From: Hirundichthys speculiger
Taxonomy: Eukaryota > Chordata > Actinopteri > Beloniformes > Exocoetidae
NCBI GenBank assembly: GCA_018398805.1
Contig: JAGFBZ010000906.1
Location: forward strand, 1,346,001-1,410,000
Direction of reading: 5' to 3'
Length of the DNA stretch: 64,000 bases
Below the pieces are notes generated by a model that was not told the DNA's origin, did no database searches, and saw nothing but the letters and a program-made list of their open reading frames with translations. Made by a program: the position numbers and the translations under genes. Positions 49,035 through 61,804 of this stretch are shown here, piece after piece (the stretch's first letter is position 1; each line of letters opens with the position of its first letter).

Positions 49035-50559
49035 TGGATCCCGTCAGAGGGCCTGTCTCGTGTCCCCAAATAACTTCCACAAACTTCATTTCTTTTTTTT
49101 CAGCTCTCTCCATTTTACTGCTGGTAAAACAGTTTACTTTACAAGTCTGCACTGAAACGCCAACAATTATCGTCACATGCCCCCAGAGGACGACCCCTAC
49201 TATGACTCTGGAGATGCCCAGACTTTTCCTTTGCCCTCAGGTTTCAGCATCGATTGACAGATGACAGAAATAAACCTGGGGGGGGGCGGAGTTTGTGCTG
49301 CTGCGTGACGGCTAACAAAGTTTTCCTTGTCCAGTGTCACTTGGAGAAAACAGGGGCATGAACTTACTGAACCATGTTTTGGAAACAGAACGCTCAGATG
49401 GAAGTTTTTTGCCGCGGCGCTAAGTAAAGCTCCAGCAATCGAGTCCTGACTATTTTAGCAGCTCCTTGCTTTGAACATCCATATGAATTTTTTTCAACAC
49501 AAATGAATGCAAGTAGCACCGAGCGGGACGGCGACTGTCAAAGTTTCCTCCGAGACTGCGAGACAACAAGCCACCTCGGCCCAGAGCGGAATACCTGTGT
49601 CAAAACGCCTGACACATCTTCAGAAGTTCCTCTCGAGTACAAGTTCTGCTTAACAGTGAGATTTCAAAGAGCTACACGACGAGCTGTGATATTCTACGCA
49701 ACTGTCTGTGTAAATGATGAATCTTTACAGAGGCCTCAAGCATCCCAGGAGATGTCCTCGTGTTTGCTGGAAGAGAGGTAACGCGGGGGACAAACCAAAC
49801 CAGTCACTGCAACTGTCTCCGTTCGATATTTATAGCTCCTCACTTGCATTTAAAAAGTGTAAAGACCTCTCTAAGTATGCTAAATATATTTGATCTCCCC
49901 TCTAAGCATAATGCAAACAGATAATTATGTTTACTTTTTTTTCCCCTGCCTATTGATGTATACACGGTTTTCCTTGTGAATATAAGAGACGGTATCAAAG
50001 ATGAGCCTGTTCCTACACGGAAAGCTTGGTGGCTGCTCTCTAGTCTGCAGTTTGTAAGTGTGATATTTATATTCACTTTCATATCTCCGCTGGCACTAAT
50101 GGCTTTTGGTTTGACAAACAAGAAAAAGACAGCGAGAAAGTGACAACTCAAGCCTGCCGGATTCGCTCTGAAATGACTTTTTCATTGTCCCACCTCTAGT
50201 CTTTCTGCTCCGGCGTTCGGAAGTCCTCCACAGGTGGATTCACATTGAGGTTACCCGCCACGTCTGAACTCACTTTCAGATTTAACCAGCCGTCAGGGAC
50301 GCTACCGCTCATCTGCTCGAGAGTCACATCAACTCGAGGTTAGCTCGAGCGCGGTTCTGAGTCACGAGACGTTCATAATTGACGATGAAAAGAAAGCCCC
50401 GAGTTATGACAGGCATTAAAGCGTAATGGGGGGGACGGGAAAGCGTCGGTTTTAACTCCGACTGCCGGTCAGTCGCTGCTTGAGTCTGATTCATCCTGCG
50501 CGAGTCAATCATCAGAAACAATAAACCGAGCCGCTGCAGGCGTGACGGCGTGGAGAGCT
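49035..50559. other. Non-coding, nothing recognised
   Basis: No gene or repeat recognised. A short G-run lies near 49279. Confidence 0.5.
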
Positions 50560-51290
50560 GTGAGGAGTGGCGTGGCTACTCGTCAGACTAATTAACCATA
50601 CAGACAGGGCCCGGCGCCATAACCCAAGACAATTCCAATCTGAGAGGCTGTAATTGAAGTGACAAGTTAATTACAGGCCGATATTATCGCGCATTCCTTG
50701 TACACCCCCTTCTGCTACCCCCTCCCCACGTCTCCCTCTCCTCGTGTCTCAGCCTCCTCGCCGTTCTCTCAAACCTCCTCCACCTCCGTCTGTGGACGTG
50801 TTAATTAGCGGCGGTTGCCCGACCGGTTTTTGAGCTCGCGCCCTCCCGCGCACCTGACCTTTTCACCTGTGCCGGCTCTATAATTAAACCAAAAATAAGT
50901 CCACTTTGTCTCATTTTCATTTACAACATTTATGAGCGGCGCTTTTGCAGACTGGAAACTCCCACCAGCAAGCACCAGCCGCCCGCCCGCCCGCCACAAG
51001 CCCCTCGGCGCGGTCCGATCCCACCCAGCACCTCTGCGCACCTCTGTAATTAGCGTTAGCATCTTCTTTAAACAAGCTACATAAAGTTTAGTGGCAGGAT
51101 TAAATCAGATCATTACCATAATATAGCTATGCAATTTGCCCCTATCTCTCTTCTTTTCCGCCACATCAAAGCCCGGCGGAGCACTGGTGTAATTGGGCCA
51201 TGCCGCCTTGTCAAGATGATTCAGCCTGATGGCTGCTCCTCTCCCCGAAAAACCTCCTGGGCATGATAATTAATGGAGAAGAAAGTCGAG
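50560..51290. promoter_or_regulatory. Candidate regulatory block, TAATTA rich
   Basis: At least five TAATTA or close variants occur in 730 bp (near 50588, 50665, 50800, 51046 and 51270) in otherwise unique DNA. TAATTA is the core site of many homeodomain factors. C-rich DNA separates two denser parts. No coding signal. Conservation and activity are untested. Confidence 0.35.
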
Positions 51291-54200
51291 TCAACATGAA
51301 GAGAAGAACAAGGAGGAGAGAAAAGGAACTTTAAAAAAAAAAAAAAAACTTTGGACAGCTCCACATGAATATTTCACACCTTTGACTTATTCAAAATTAA
51401 CATTATCAATTTGATGTATAATGGATATTAACTTTGTCAACGCTGTTTCCTTTTAATCCGGCGGTGTTTTTCCACGATGTTCCTCAGTCTGGCTCGTATC
51501 ACTGTGACCTTATGAGTGGTTCTAATGATGTAAGTGGAGTGAAATCAAAGTTTTCTCCGCTCTCAGATCAGCGTTGTCGTTCCTGACGAGGTGTCGGCGG
51601 GAGGACAGCTGCCATTCACCGGGTTCGCGTTAATTTTGAAGCTGATTTCCCTTTGGAGTTAAACTTACAAACAGTTCCCTGTGTATCTATCATAATTTTC
51701 TTTTCAAACGGTCTCGAGAGACCAACGCCAATGGCGTTACAACAACCTCAACGCCTTACACAAAATCAGTTCTCTTTGATAATTTACATCATTATGTCAC
51801 CTTGTAGGAGGAATGCAAATTACAGGCCTGCTGTGCCTTTGTTGACACTCTTTGCCAGCACCCTTTGGTAATGAATAAGGCAAAGCTTCAAACATTGACA
51901 GGTGCTGGGCGTCTAGTAACTCTCACTGTGAATATCCTGAGTGGAAAGTCAGCCTGGGTCATTGTTGATTTGTTGCAAATTAGCACCATATGTTTTATCT
52001 TTGAGTTTACATATGAATGAATCAAAACACAGAAAAGGAGGCTAGAGGTGGGTGGGCGAGGGGATGAATATCGATGTTTCCTCTGTGCGCCGGGTCCGGG
52101 GGAAAACGCGCGAAGGCGGGGGTCGAAACGGTGGCTGCCATTCAAACGTCCATCATCTGTTCAGCCAGTGAGGAAGGCAGGACAATGCCGGTGACGGTTT
52201 GTGACAGAGACAGCTGGTTGTCCCACCAGCCCCTGCCTGTGATCCAGTGCGAGGTGACATGTTGGCCGAAAAGTGAAAAGGAAAGTAGAGGGAAAAGAAA
52301 AAAAAAAAAGCCCAATGAAGACTAATCAAAACAGCGGGGCCAGACGCCCCCGCCTGCGCCAACAGGAGACCAATGCCACAAGGACGCCCGGCTGGTGGAT
52401 CAGACAATACCTTCTCTGTCACGGCGCTCCGCTACTCCTTCTTCCTCCTTCCATCTGCCCTTCTCCGAGTCTTCACCCACCAACGTCAGGGGCACTGGGG
52501 GTTGTCAGCTAAACCAAGTAACCTTTCTGCTCTTTCATTTCTTCCGCCGCACATTTGAATATGAAAAGGGACTCTCTCTTACCCAGTCAAAGACCATCAC
52601 TTTAATGACATTTGGCAGTCATTTGATTTATTAGGTTTTAGATGGGTGGAGAGGAAAAAAAAAATCCACTAAATATTTCATATGCCATGCTAATCCTTGT
52701 AATATTGCCAGCTGAAGCCATGTACCTGCGCCGCTAAGACGCGAGGCACATGGATTTCTCGCAGTCAGATGGCTGGAAATGCCTGTGAGTCTACTGAATA
52801 ATAAAATAGCTGCATTGAAATATTTAGACTTTGATTCCCATTAAAGGAATCTTTAAAACATGAGATTTACGTTTCGGGAAGAAAAGAATAGTGATAGTGG
52901 AGACAGCAATCACAACACACTCACAGAGAAAAACCTTCAGCCGGTCTGAATAACACCGTCTCCCTCTGTACTTCCTCTAAAAAGTAAATTTGGAGCGATC
53001 CAGGCGGCGCAGGTTCAAACAAAGAGCACGCTTCCAAGGCAGAACAAATGGCTCACAAGGAGCCATTTGCGTGATAGCACGTGTTGTGTTTCCATGGTTG
53101 ATGTCGGGTGAAAAGCACAAGTGACAAGAGATAGGGCCTAGGAATATATAAAACACTCCGCGACTAAAGTAGCTTCAGAACTGGGGAATGAAAGGAAATG
53201 AGGTGTCAGCAGTTTCATCCCACTCACAACACTTCTCTCATCTCAGCCCTGTTTGACATTTCCACAGCTGCTCCGAGCAGTGAGCGTCGCGCTAAAGATA
53301 CCAGCGCTGCCTTTGTTCACGTAGCGCTTTGTCCATTTGACTGCGTTCCAGATAGAAGAGACAAAGAGTGACACAGACATAAACGGAAGCATGTGGTTGA
53401 ATATCTACATCCTCAGACCTCGGGGGCCTATGGCTGGCTGACAGTGTGCAGGCCTGATGTGGAGGCGTGGAGGCAGATTTGCCACATGGTGCCTTCTTGC
53501 CTCGAATCTCAGAGCACTTCTGGTTAAATCTGTCTCTCTCCGCGAGTTCTTGGCAGCCTCGGCTCCCTTTTTTTCATATTTGACATTGACCTTGCGGTGA
53601 CATCACCCCCTCTGGGCACTGTGGCATCAGCGAGAGATATGATGAAAGCATCCAGCAGCAGGCCACCATGACTACACACAAAACAGACACCATTTTTGAA
53701 CTCCCTGCCTCCTTTATTTTCGCTGCAGTTAAAGACCGAGGGGCGGTCAGAGGCCAGCGCAGCTTGGCGTAATGTGCGGCTCACATGTGGCGAGAGCCTG
53801 AGCGACGCAGCCTCTTTGGTCGGGCCACGAATATCCCCCTAACTGAAATAACAACAACTGTGCGACAGTAAACACTGCACATCTGACATTTTGTTCTTAA
53901 CCAACCAAAACCAGCGTGCTTTTCCATTCTGTTCCACATAAGTGCACCGCTGTAGGCTATTTGCAATATGCAATACCCAAAGGCTTTGGAGCTGGTAAGA
54001 TGAGAATTCGCTCTGTTGACTAGAGAAGAAAACTGTGATCTCTCTGTTCCCAGCAGATTCCTTTACTTTGGGAATACGTGTCACGGTGGCACGTGTCACA
54101 TAGTAGCAGCGTTCGTAAGTGTGATGTCTGTGCTCACCAGCGTCGCCTTCAAGAGGAGGTGATGCACATGAAATGGGATGTAAATTCTATGTACCATATA

Positions 54201-54942
54201 CAGTTCTTCACTTATTAGCACCATGAAGGTGCCCGGAAAAGCTTAAAGAAGATGAAAACCCGGTGTAGACGGTGGGTAACGATGCAAATGTGAGCGGGGT
54301 CATGCATCGCTCTGCGTGTGCAGGCGTGAGCTCGAGGGGCGGGTGCACGGCGTTGATGATAGAGCTGCTAATTATACGTGCTAATCACTGCTACTGGGTG
54401 TGTAATTGGACATTACAGTCATCGCTCAAGCGGAGTGGGCGGGGAAAAGGAAGCAGCGGCTCCTCGAAGGCCCGGCCAGCTCATTTGCACACCTTGACAA
54501 CTGGAGGCGAGTAAATGAGCGGGGGGAAGGCAGACGGTATGCTAGCGCGCACCCCGTTGCTTGATTTGCCACCAGGGCTCCTGCACCCAGGTAGCACAAT
54601 TACTGCCCATTCCAGCTCCCTAAATTGTGAAGCGGAAGAGAAGTGACACCCATAAGGCGTGCATCACAGTAATCGAATCTAAATGAAGACTCTGCATAAC
54701 CAGAGCTCCCACCTGAGACAGTGGGAGAGATGTGACCGTGCCAGCCTGTCAACACCGTGTCAACACCACTGTTCGCGGCCCCGTCTGCATGCATAATCAC
54801 ACCGATCATTACAGTGTCAATGATGATAATACAAATATAAAGAGCGGAGACAGGAAAGAAGAGGAAACGGGGAGTCCGGGAACTGCTCAGCTCACTGCCC
54901 GCGTGGTGATTTTGAGTAATGTAGCAACGGGGGGGAGGGGAA
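51291..54942. other. Non-coding, no gene recognised
   Basis: Includes an A-run near 51333 and a 9-bp inverted pair (CAAATGGCT and AGCCATTTG) at about 53046-53070. Frames on both strands are short and unsupported. Confidence 0.5.
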
Positions 54943-54960
54943 GGGGGGGGGGGGGGGGGG
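54943..54960 (+). repeat. Poly-G run
   Basis: Eighteen G in a row, preceded by shorter G-runs from 54929 on, which together could form a G-quadruplex. Exact length is likely unreliable. Confidence 0.8.
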
Positions 54961-55768
54961 TGGTTCAATTTAATTTCGATCAGCTACAGTCAGGTTACCT
55001 CACACCTGCTGGTAGGAAGAGCAGACTGATCACACGTCTGTCAGAGTGAAGATCTCACGTGTCATTTTAGGGGTAAACGTGTCACAGCGACAATTAGCCC
55101 CGTCTTAGAAACGCACAGTTACGTTTGCAGGAGTGTGACGTTTCATTCGGTCGGCAAATAGGCAAATATCTCCGGTGATGGGATTAACGCCATGACTTCA
55201 AAATAGAAAAATAAAATCAAAACATCCTTCTTAACGGACAACGGGAAAGAAGAGGAAACAGAGACTGGGATTGTTGCTCAGTCAGTCAAACTGCATTATG
55301 TTGATGTCCATTGTGACAGCCTCTGTTTGACTGGAAAAGAGAGTTTTCTCAAACAACACTGGATTGCACTGCACAATCCAAAAATAATGAGGTATGTGCA
55401 TAAAACATGTCCGGTTCCTGGTTTGACAAGCATATGTGTAGCACGGGTCATTGCGCATGATTGTATCAAAGCTGGTTAGCGACGACGCTCGTGAATACCG
55501 AGTACTGAGTACCAGAGTCACAAAGAAAAGTGACGAGCCTTCCCAGTTGGGGCCGCCGGTGTTGCCAGACCCTCTTTACCGGGACACTTGTCCTGGTAGT
55601 GACCAACTGTGCCCCACTGTAATCTCATAACGGATGGCTTAAAGTTAGCTATTTTTCTTGTTTTTTTTCTACTCAGCCATGTCAAATAGTGCCGAGGAAC
55701 TCTAAATGCAAGGTCCTGTGATTAATGCACTACTCTGTCTGGGTTTGCAGAGCATTGTGCAGAACAGT
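54961..55768. other. Non-coding, nothing recognised
   Basis: No gene. A GTGTTGCCAGACC string at about 55559 resembles a hAT end, but no partner end was located. Confidence 0.45.
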
Positions 55769-56255
55769 GTGCACATCAGAAGCGGCTGGCCCATAGGGGG
55801 CTCTGGGGCTCTCCCCCACCAGCTGTTTATTTTATTTCATTTTATTTTTATTTATTTTTCAGCGTCAGATTTACTTAATAGTATGTGTGTGCCTACATGC
55901 GATTTAAATCATTTAAACAACATTTCCACCAACTGACAGTCATTAAACAGTGAATTTCCAGCGACCTACAGTGCGTCATTCTCACGGGGCGCTCGGCAAA
56001 GCGCCCCTGACCTGCAGCTAAATAGCCAATCCGGTTATTGTTGCTAGGGAAAAATTATTGATAATTGGCCTATCAACGTCACCAAATTTAATGCCGATGG
56101 GGCGCTGGAAATGTCGCCCCAACTGCTACGTAAAATGCGTGAAGGTTTATGAGCTAGAGGTACGTGAAGGGTCCATGGATAGTTTTATTTCGTAGAGCGA
56201 CTCCCAGACTCTGTCTTACGTCGGGAGACAAAAAATACGGCAACGAGGAAGAGAG

Positions 56256-56814
56256 ATGGCGACAACTGGAGTTCAAGAGCAGCTTCCACCAAATTCGGTG
56301 AAATCATTATTAATGTTCCCTTTTGTGAGACGGACGACGGAGAAAAAACTTCTTGTTAAGGAGCTGGGACCCGACAAGCCTGAAATTAACATTTTCCAGT
56401 AAACGAAGGAGAAAGGTAAATCATACAAACTGAGTTTTTGTCAGAGTTGGTTAAACCCTGAGACGTGGCTGGCAGGTTGTGGAGCAGCTAATGCACTTTT
56501 CTGTTTCCCCTGTATCCTCTTCAGAAGTGACAGATGTGATTGGACTTGGACAAAGACTGGACTAACTGACTTAAAGCACCTCTGAACGGTTCAAAAAACA
56601 TGAGAGATCCAAAGTTCACATGGAAAACTGCATAAAGCTAGCTGTGCTCGGAAAGATTAGCATAGCAACGCAGCCAGATGATGGGCACCACATTACTGAA
56701 AGAAGGCACAATGAAGAGGTAGATAAAAACCATAATATTTCATCCAAGATAATCAATTGTGTTAAATTTTGTGGTGCTTTTGAATTAGCAATGTGGGGAC
56801 ATGATGTCAGCTAG
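56256..56814 (+). pseudogene. hAT transposase remnant: TTF finger plus DUF4371-like start
   Basis: A start at 56256 opens 48 codons, interrupted by TAA at 56400-56402. Beyond it the same frame continues with KSYKLSFCQSWLNPETWL and, at 56493-56522, ALFCFPCILF. The FCFPC-x-LF pattern is the signature of the TTF-type zinc finger at the N terminus of many hAT transposases and ZMYM-like relatives. A one-base frameshift near 56580 moves the reading to SERFKKHERSKVHMENC, then KIINCVKFCGAFELAMWGHD, the typical beginning of DUF4371. A stop follows at 56812-56814. The catalytic part is absent. Broken by one stop, one frameshift and truncation; it cannot make active transposase. Confidence 0.8.
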
Positions 56815-56849
56815 TCCTGGTACTAAGGTGCATTGATGGACGCAACAAT

Positions 56850-56961
56850 TAGGGTTGCCAACCATCCCTTGAAAAACGGAACCCTCCCCTATTTATAAAC
56901 TAAAGTACGAGTCTATAAATGGGGGAGGGTTCCGTTTTTCAAGGGACAGTTGGCAACCCTA
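56850..56961. mobile_element. Palindromic hAT MITE, 112 bp, nested
   Basis: Starts TAGGGTTGCCAACCATCCCT and ends with the near reverse complement, finishing GGCAACCCTA. The arms extend about 45-48 bp each, so the single strand would fold into a long hairpin. A perfect 8-bp duplication GCAACAAT flanks it (56842-56849 and 56962-56969). It lies inside the 55777-57274 hAT element and is therefore younger than that element. Confidence 0.9.
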
Positions 56962-57282
56962 GCAACAATATACAAGAGCGGTTCTGTGGATTCATCAAGC
57001 TACCCAACAGCTGTGAGGATTCAATAGCTGGTCCCTTATTGGAGAGGCTGCACAGGATCCTTCTGGAGGGACAATTTACCCCTTGATTGTATAGTATTTG
57101 ATAGCATAAAGTCTAATATAGCTGTAAATTGTTACTTCTTATGTGAAACTGGAAACTGAAAAATAAATTATTATTGTGGACCTGTAGTCATTTTCCAACT
57201 GTTCATTTGAATGCTTATGCTAGATTAGGCAGGGAAAAATGTTGGCACAGATTTTTTTTCACCAGCCGCCACTGGTGCACAT

Positions 57283-57681
57283 CCTCACTGCACAGCAGCG
57301 CCGCAGCGGTACCATGCGTGGTGTGCAGCTTGAAACGCACATCAGGGCTGCGGCAGAGACATGATTCAGGCGCATCTCCCGTTGTGGCAGGATGTTGTCG
57401 GTTTCGCCGTGACGTTAACCCACGATGACAAACGTGAGTAGCAAGCCCTGTCTACTAGCTAACCTCAGAGATGATGACGATGAAAGGTAAATGCTGACTC
57501 CCTGGGTTTGTGGAGCATCATGCAGGCAGCGAGGCCAGGCAGGCAAGGCTGCCCCGCTGCTTGCTCACGAATTAACTTCTTTTTATTTTCTTATTTTTGT
57601 TGAGGTTATCACAGTGTCTCTTATTCTGCTGCAGCTGTACTTTGCTTCATGACTGATGTCCAAAATAGTCAATCTATCTTT
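57283..57681. other. Spacer between two hAT elements
   Basis: GC-richer, unique-looking DNA. A short frame from ATG at 57425 runs to a possible splice donor (AAAG/GTAAAT) near 57486, but it is only about 20 codons and matches nothing known to me. Confidence 0.4.
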
Positions 57682-58132
57682 TAAGGATGTTCCGATACCA
57701 TTTTTTTCCCTCCCGATTCTTGAGCTGTGGGTATCGGCCGATAGTGACTACCAATCCGAGTATGATATTAAAGAAAATTGCAAAAAAATTGCCTGACAGT
57801 AAAATAATTCTCATTGTTGTAAAACATGAATAAATATAGCAAATCCAAGCCAATTTATGTCTATATTTATTTCCAAATAGAACAGTATAAAACAGTATTG
57901 CAAAATTAAAAAGTATTTCGTTTTCCTGGCAGTGTAACAGATGTAATGAGTAAATAAATCATTAAATATGAATTACTCGGTATCTGTTGGTGCCTGAACT
58001 CCGGTACTCGCCAATACTGATACCAATTCTGATACCGATACCGATTCCGATTCCGATACCGATACCGATATTGCCATTTTTGGCAGTATTGGAGCAATTT
58101 CCGATATTAGTATAAGAATTGGAACAACACTA
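57682..58132. mobile_element. hAT MITE, 451 bp, with ATACCG hexamers
   Basis: Ends TAAGGATGTTCCGAT and AATTGGAACAACACTA are imperfect inverted repeats. Flanking 8-mers CTATCTTT (57674-57681) and CTATCTAT (58133-58140) match at 7 of 8 positions. Near the right end is a short array of GATACC/GATTCC hexamers at about 58031-58071, and GTATCGGCCGATA near the left end is related. These are typical subterminal repeats of fish hAT elements. No transposase frame. Confidence 0.8.
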
Positions 58133-58140
58133 CTATCTAT

Positions 58141-61100
58141 GGAAAAAAATTGTATTTTTAGTAGATAGAGATGCAAGTTTGTTTTTGCTCTTTCTTATTG
58201 ATGGATCAGTGTAGACCTCAGATCAGTTAAACTCTGGTTTTGGTTTGTCTTCCTCTTGGCTGACAGCACACACAAAGAGACAGGAGCTTTAAAAAGGAGA
58301 AACGCAGACGGAGTCAACAGGAACCAGGAGAGGAGATGATCAGAAGGATGGTGACGTCAAGACAGAGACATTTTTTTTATGCAAAGTATAGAGTAATACT
58401 TTTATGCCTAAAATGTCCATAGATTGCCATAATAAAACTAAAATTCATTTATTTACTTATTGGTTAGCTGACAGTAGAACTAAAGGTGTGGTTATATTTT
58501 TGGGGTGGGGGTTTGCTTTTTGCCCTTTGCCCTAGTCAGGGCTGTTGCACTGGGAACCGTTTTTACAGACTGATCTATGAATCTGCAACGTCTAAAACAA
58601 CATAGCATATCTCTGGTGTGTCAATCACTGCACGTTTCCCTTCTAAAACAAAATCTAAGTAAAAGATTTGGAGAAGTAAAATACCTCCACACTCACCTGC
58701 TCCTCTATGTGTGAGTGTGGGTGTGTCTGTATGAGCTTGCTCACCATTGCAGGGGGTTTAAATCATTGCTGATGTCAGAGGGGACATGCTCCGTGCCACC
58801 CGGCATCATTATCAGCACGCCCCGGTGCCAAAAGGGGAGATATTAAATCTTCTGCACCAGTCCAGTGATTGAAACTGTCACTGTCATTAACCTGAGGTGA
58901 TGTCAGCGCAGGCTGCTCAGCCTGTTATCCCACGATCCCCACTGACATCTACGCACTGCTAACCTGCCAGCGACAGAAGATGCTTGTGTCTGTGTAACCA
59001 GAAACCAGTCTGTTTCTGTCACTTTTAAATGAAAGAAAAAACAAAACCCTTGTCTCATACAAGCTGATGGTCATCCCAGGAATGAAGGGAGTGATATTTG
59101 GAGAGTCACTGATGATCCACCGACCCAGGTACTGCAATGAAAGATATATACGGATATAAATAAACGTCACTCGTCATGTGCTTCTTTTGGACTCACCTCG
59201 ATATCCCTGCAGCAAGTTGCTAAGTTTGGCTTTCCGTGTTTTGTTTCCACCATCCCATCACTCCCACATTTCAGTCATTGTACTGGCCTGCAGCATCTCT
59301 TCAGTGAGTAATTTCCCTTCCTGTCATGAGCACCAGTGTGGAAAAGTAGAAAGCAACGGACAGCGTGGCTCCGGTCGAAGTGAGGATGGCGACACCCTGT
59401 TTAACGACAACAGTGTGCTTTGTGCTGTAAACTTAACACAGGATTTTTCAGGATGGCAAATTTTTTTATTCTCAGACATCCAACTGCCTCCTTGAGTGAT
59501 GATGAAGCGGCAACGCGGGGGATACAGGAAGTCGGCCCATCTCTGGAGGCTTTGACCAGACGCGTTTTCCTCTTTCTTTAGCCCACAATTAGAAGTGATA
59601 GTCTCCCGCTCATGCGACGGCTCCCTCTCCTCGGCAGAGATATATTTATCTGAGGATAATTGGCCATTAAATCCTCACTTGACAACTGTGAAAATGCCAC
59701 CCCAAGAGTAATCTGGTTGCCAGAAAATGACAACGGCTGGCAGAGCTGTCGACTGCTGGGAGCCGCATCAGGAACGGATGGATCTATTCTACGCACATCC
59801 ATACACGAACACACACACACACCGAACAGAGCTGGCTGTCATAATCAAATTCTGTCCAGTTTCCTTTTTGGAAAATGGAAATCCTGATCATGATCCTTGT
59901 TAGAAATAGATAAATAAATAAAAGACACACACACACACACACATGTCTCAGCATTAAAGATAAAACAGCTCCCTTTTTAACCCTTTTGGCAGTAAACAGA
60001 AATGCGCTTTTATTTATTAAAGCTCTCGTCTTTGATCACCTCATCTACGTACGGTACATTCAATTACAGATGTTTCTTTGAAAAGCCCCCAGGTAAGACC
60101 GGATCCCTCGCACACACCGACAGCGTTACGGTTCGTACTGATCCTTGTCACGAGGTTCAAAAGTATCTGAGCTTATGAGGGGAATGAAAAGGCAAAGCGC
60201 CGCGCTATAAATTTCTGTCCTTTTTTTCGTCCAAGTGTCTTGGCTGTCTCTCAGGCTGCTAACTCGGATCAGACAGAGCGGCAGAAACGGTAAGCATAAT
60301 TAATCCCCAAGCCGGTGAAAGAACGACAGATCTTTTGATGACAAACACAGGCCACAGTTTGCTCCTGGGTGAACAATTTCCCGGTTATGTGCATGTCTTA
60401 TCTTTCTTTGTAGTCACCGCATCCAGACATCTTCTTGCTTTTGAAACACTTCCAATTGGAGGACTACACATCAATTACTCAATTAGTATCTGTATTGAAG
60501 GAGTTCAAGTTCATGGAAAAGCTGGCTCATGATTAGATTTATACTTTGGGAGAGGGCAATTTGAGTTTTTGTTGCTATTGACGTTTTGGATCAGCATGCA
60601 GCTTTTGTGTGTTTTATTGTCTGGCAAGAAACGGCTGACCGTGACAAAGCAGTTGCCACAGGAATGTGAACTTTATCTCTCACAGAGGAGGTGGTGGGTG
60701 TCTCTTTTTTTTTCTCTCTCTCTCTCTCTATCTGGTAAACATGTGTTGGAAATGGAAGGCTGCCCGAGTTGCTGTATTTATCGTAAAAAATGTGAGTTTA
60801 TGGCAGAAAAAACCACCACGAATTTACAGTATTCCGTCTGCACCGTCTGCAACGAGAGATTCCTCCCCGTTGGGCGAGATTTCTGTGCGTCGCCCAATCT
60901 AGGCCAGGGACGTGCGAAGATGTCCGAGGCTTTCAGGCAGAGGTAGCCCAGAGTCCGGGGAGGCGCGCCCTCAAGCGCAGCCCGTCCTTTCAGATGTCAT
61001 CCATGTTGCAAATTCAGGGGTTAGTCAAAAAAATCACAGCATCCTGGCAGAACACGTCTTAGGAAACACGCATTCTCAATTCCCGTCCAGGAAGCTGAGA

Positions 61101-61804
61101 GCTTTCTGTAATAGCACTCAGATGGCACCGGACAGCGGGCAGAGAATGAAAGAGTAATATTACTAATAATACAGCTCCAGGCAGGAAAAGGATGGGCCTC
61201 GCTCTCTAAAAGCTCCAGACGCTGTTATTAATTCAGAACAGTGTTTCATTTTCACAATCCGTGTTATCAAAAATTCCAACATTGTCTTGAGTGCAGTCTC
61301 ATGTCGGAGTGATAATGGGACGGAAAGTACAGGAGAGGTGAATAGAAGGTACGTGGCATAAACTATTCACCGGAGAGCACGAGACAGGTGGAAAGGGAAC
61401 GAGAGAAAACAGTGTTTTTGCATTTCCATACCTCTATACACCAGTGACACCCCCAAACAGACGCACTCTGTGTTTTAACAGTTTGTCGAAGAAGCTTTTG
61501 TTTGTTTCCCTGTGTTTTTTTTTTTCCCTTTTTTGCTTTTACTCCCCGCCTTTCACATCCCTCCGTTACTCCAGAGGCTGCCTCGCTGCTCCAAAACAAC
61601 AGCACCCTCCCTGTCGGCTCCGTTTGATGACCTACATTACATTCCCTTTGCATGGAGGTACAGCGGCCTTTGCATGTTGTGTGTGCATAAACTACAGCGT
61701 AAACGACTCAAACAAAAAGGGAAGAGCAGCCGTACGGGGACGGAAATGAAAGTGCACGCCATTGTAGGGGACGCAGTGCACGGAGGGAGCTCTGTGTAGT
61801 CTAA
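58141..61804. other. Non-coding, no gene recognised
   Basis: CA microsatellites occur at about 59810-59822 and 59924-59942, and a CT run at about 60714-60730. No exon or transposon ends recognised. Confidence 0.5.

Larger units (their letters stand above)
55777..57274 (+). mobile_element. hAT transposon, 1498 bp, internally deleted, with nested MITE
   Basis: The left end CAGAAGCGGCTGG and right end CCAGCCGCCACTG are inverted repeats. The element is flanked by a perfect 8-bp duplication, GTGCACAT at 55769-55776 and 57275-57282. Inside, on the plus strand, are remains of a transposase with a TTF-type zinc finger followed by a DUF4371-like part; the catalytic RNase-H-like core and C-terminal dimerisation region are missing. 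Palindromic GGGGCGC motifs occur near 55986 and 56099. A separate 112-bp MITE is inserted at 56850, after the coding remnant. Confidence 0.85.

Noticed and set aside
53046..53070. 9-bp stem-loop (CAAATGGCT/AGCCATTTG)
   Set aside because: Short stems of this size are expected by chance in 64 kb, and nothing around it suggests a terminator or RNA gene.
55559..55571. GTGTTGCCAGACC resembling a hAT end
   Set aside because: No inverted partner or 8-bp duplication was found nearby.
57425..57487. Short ATG frame ending at a possible splice donor
   Set aside because: Only about 20 codons, no family match and no downstream acceptor with continuing similarity.
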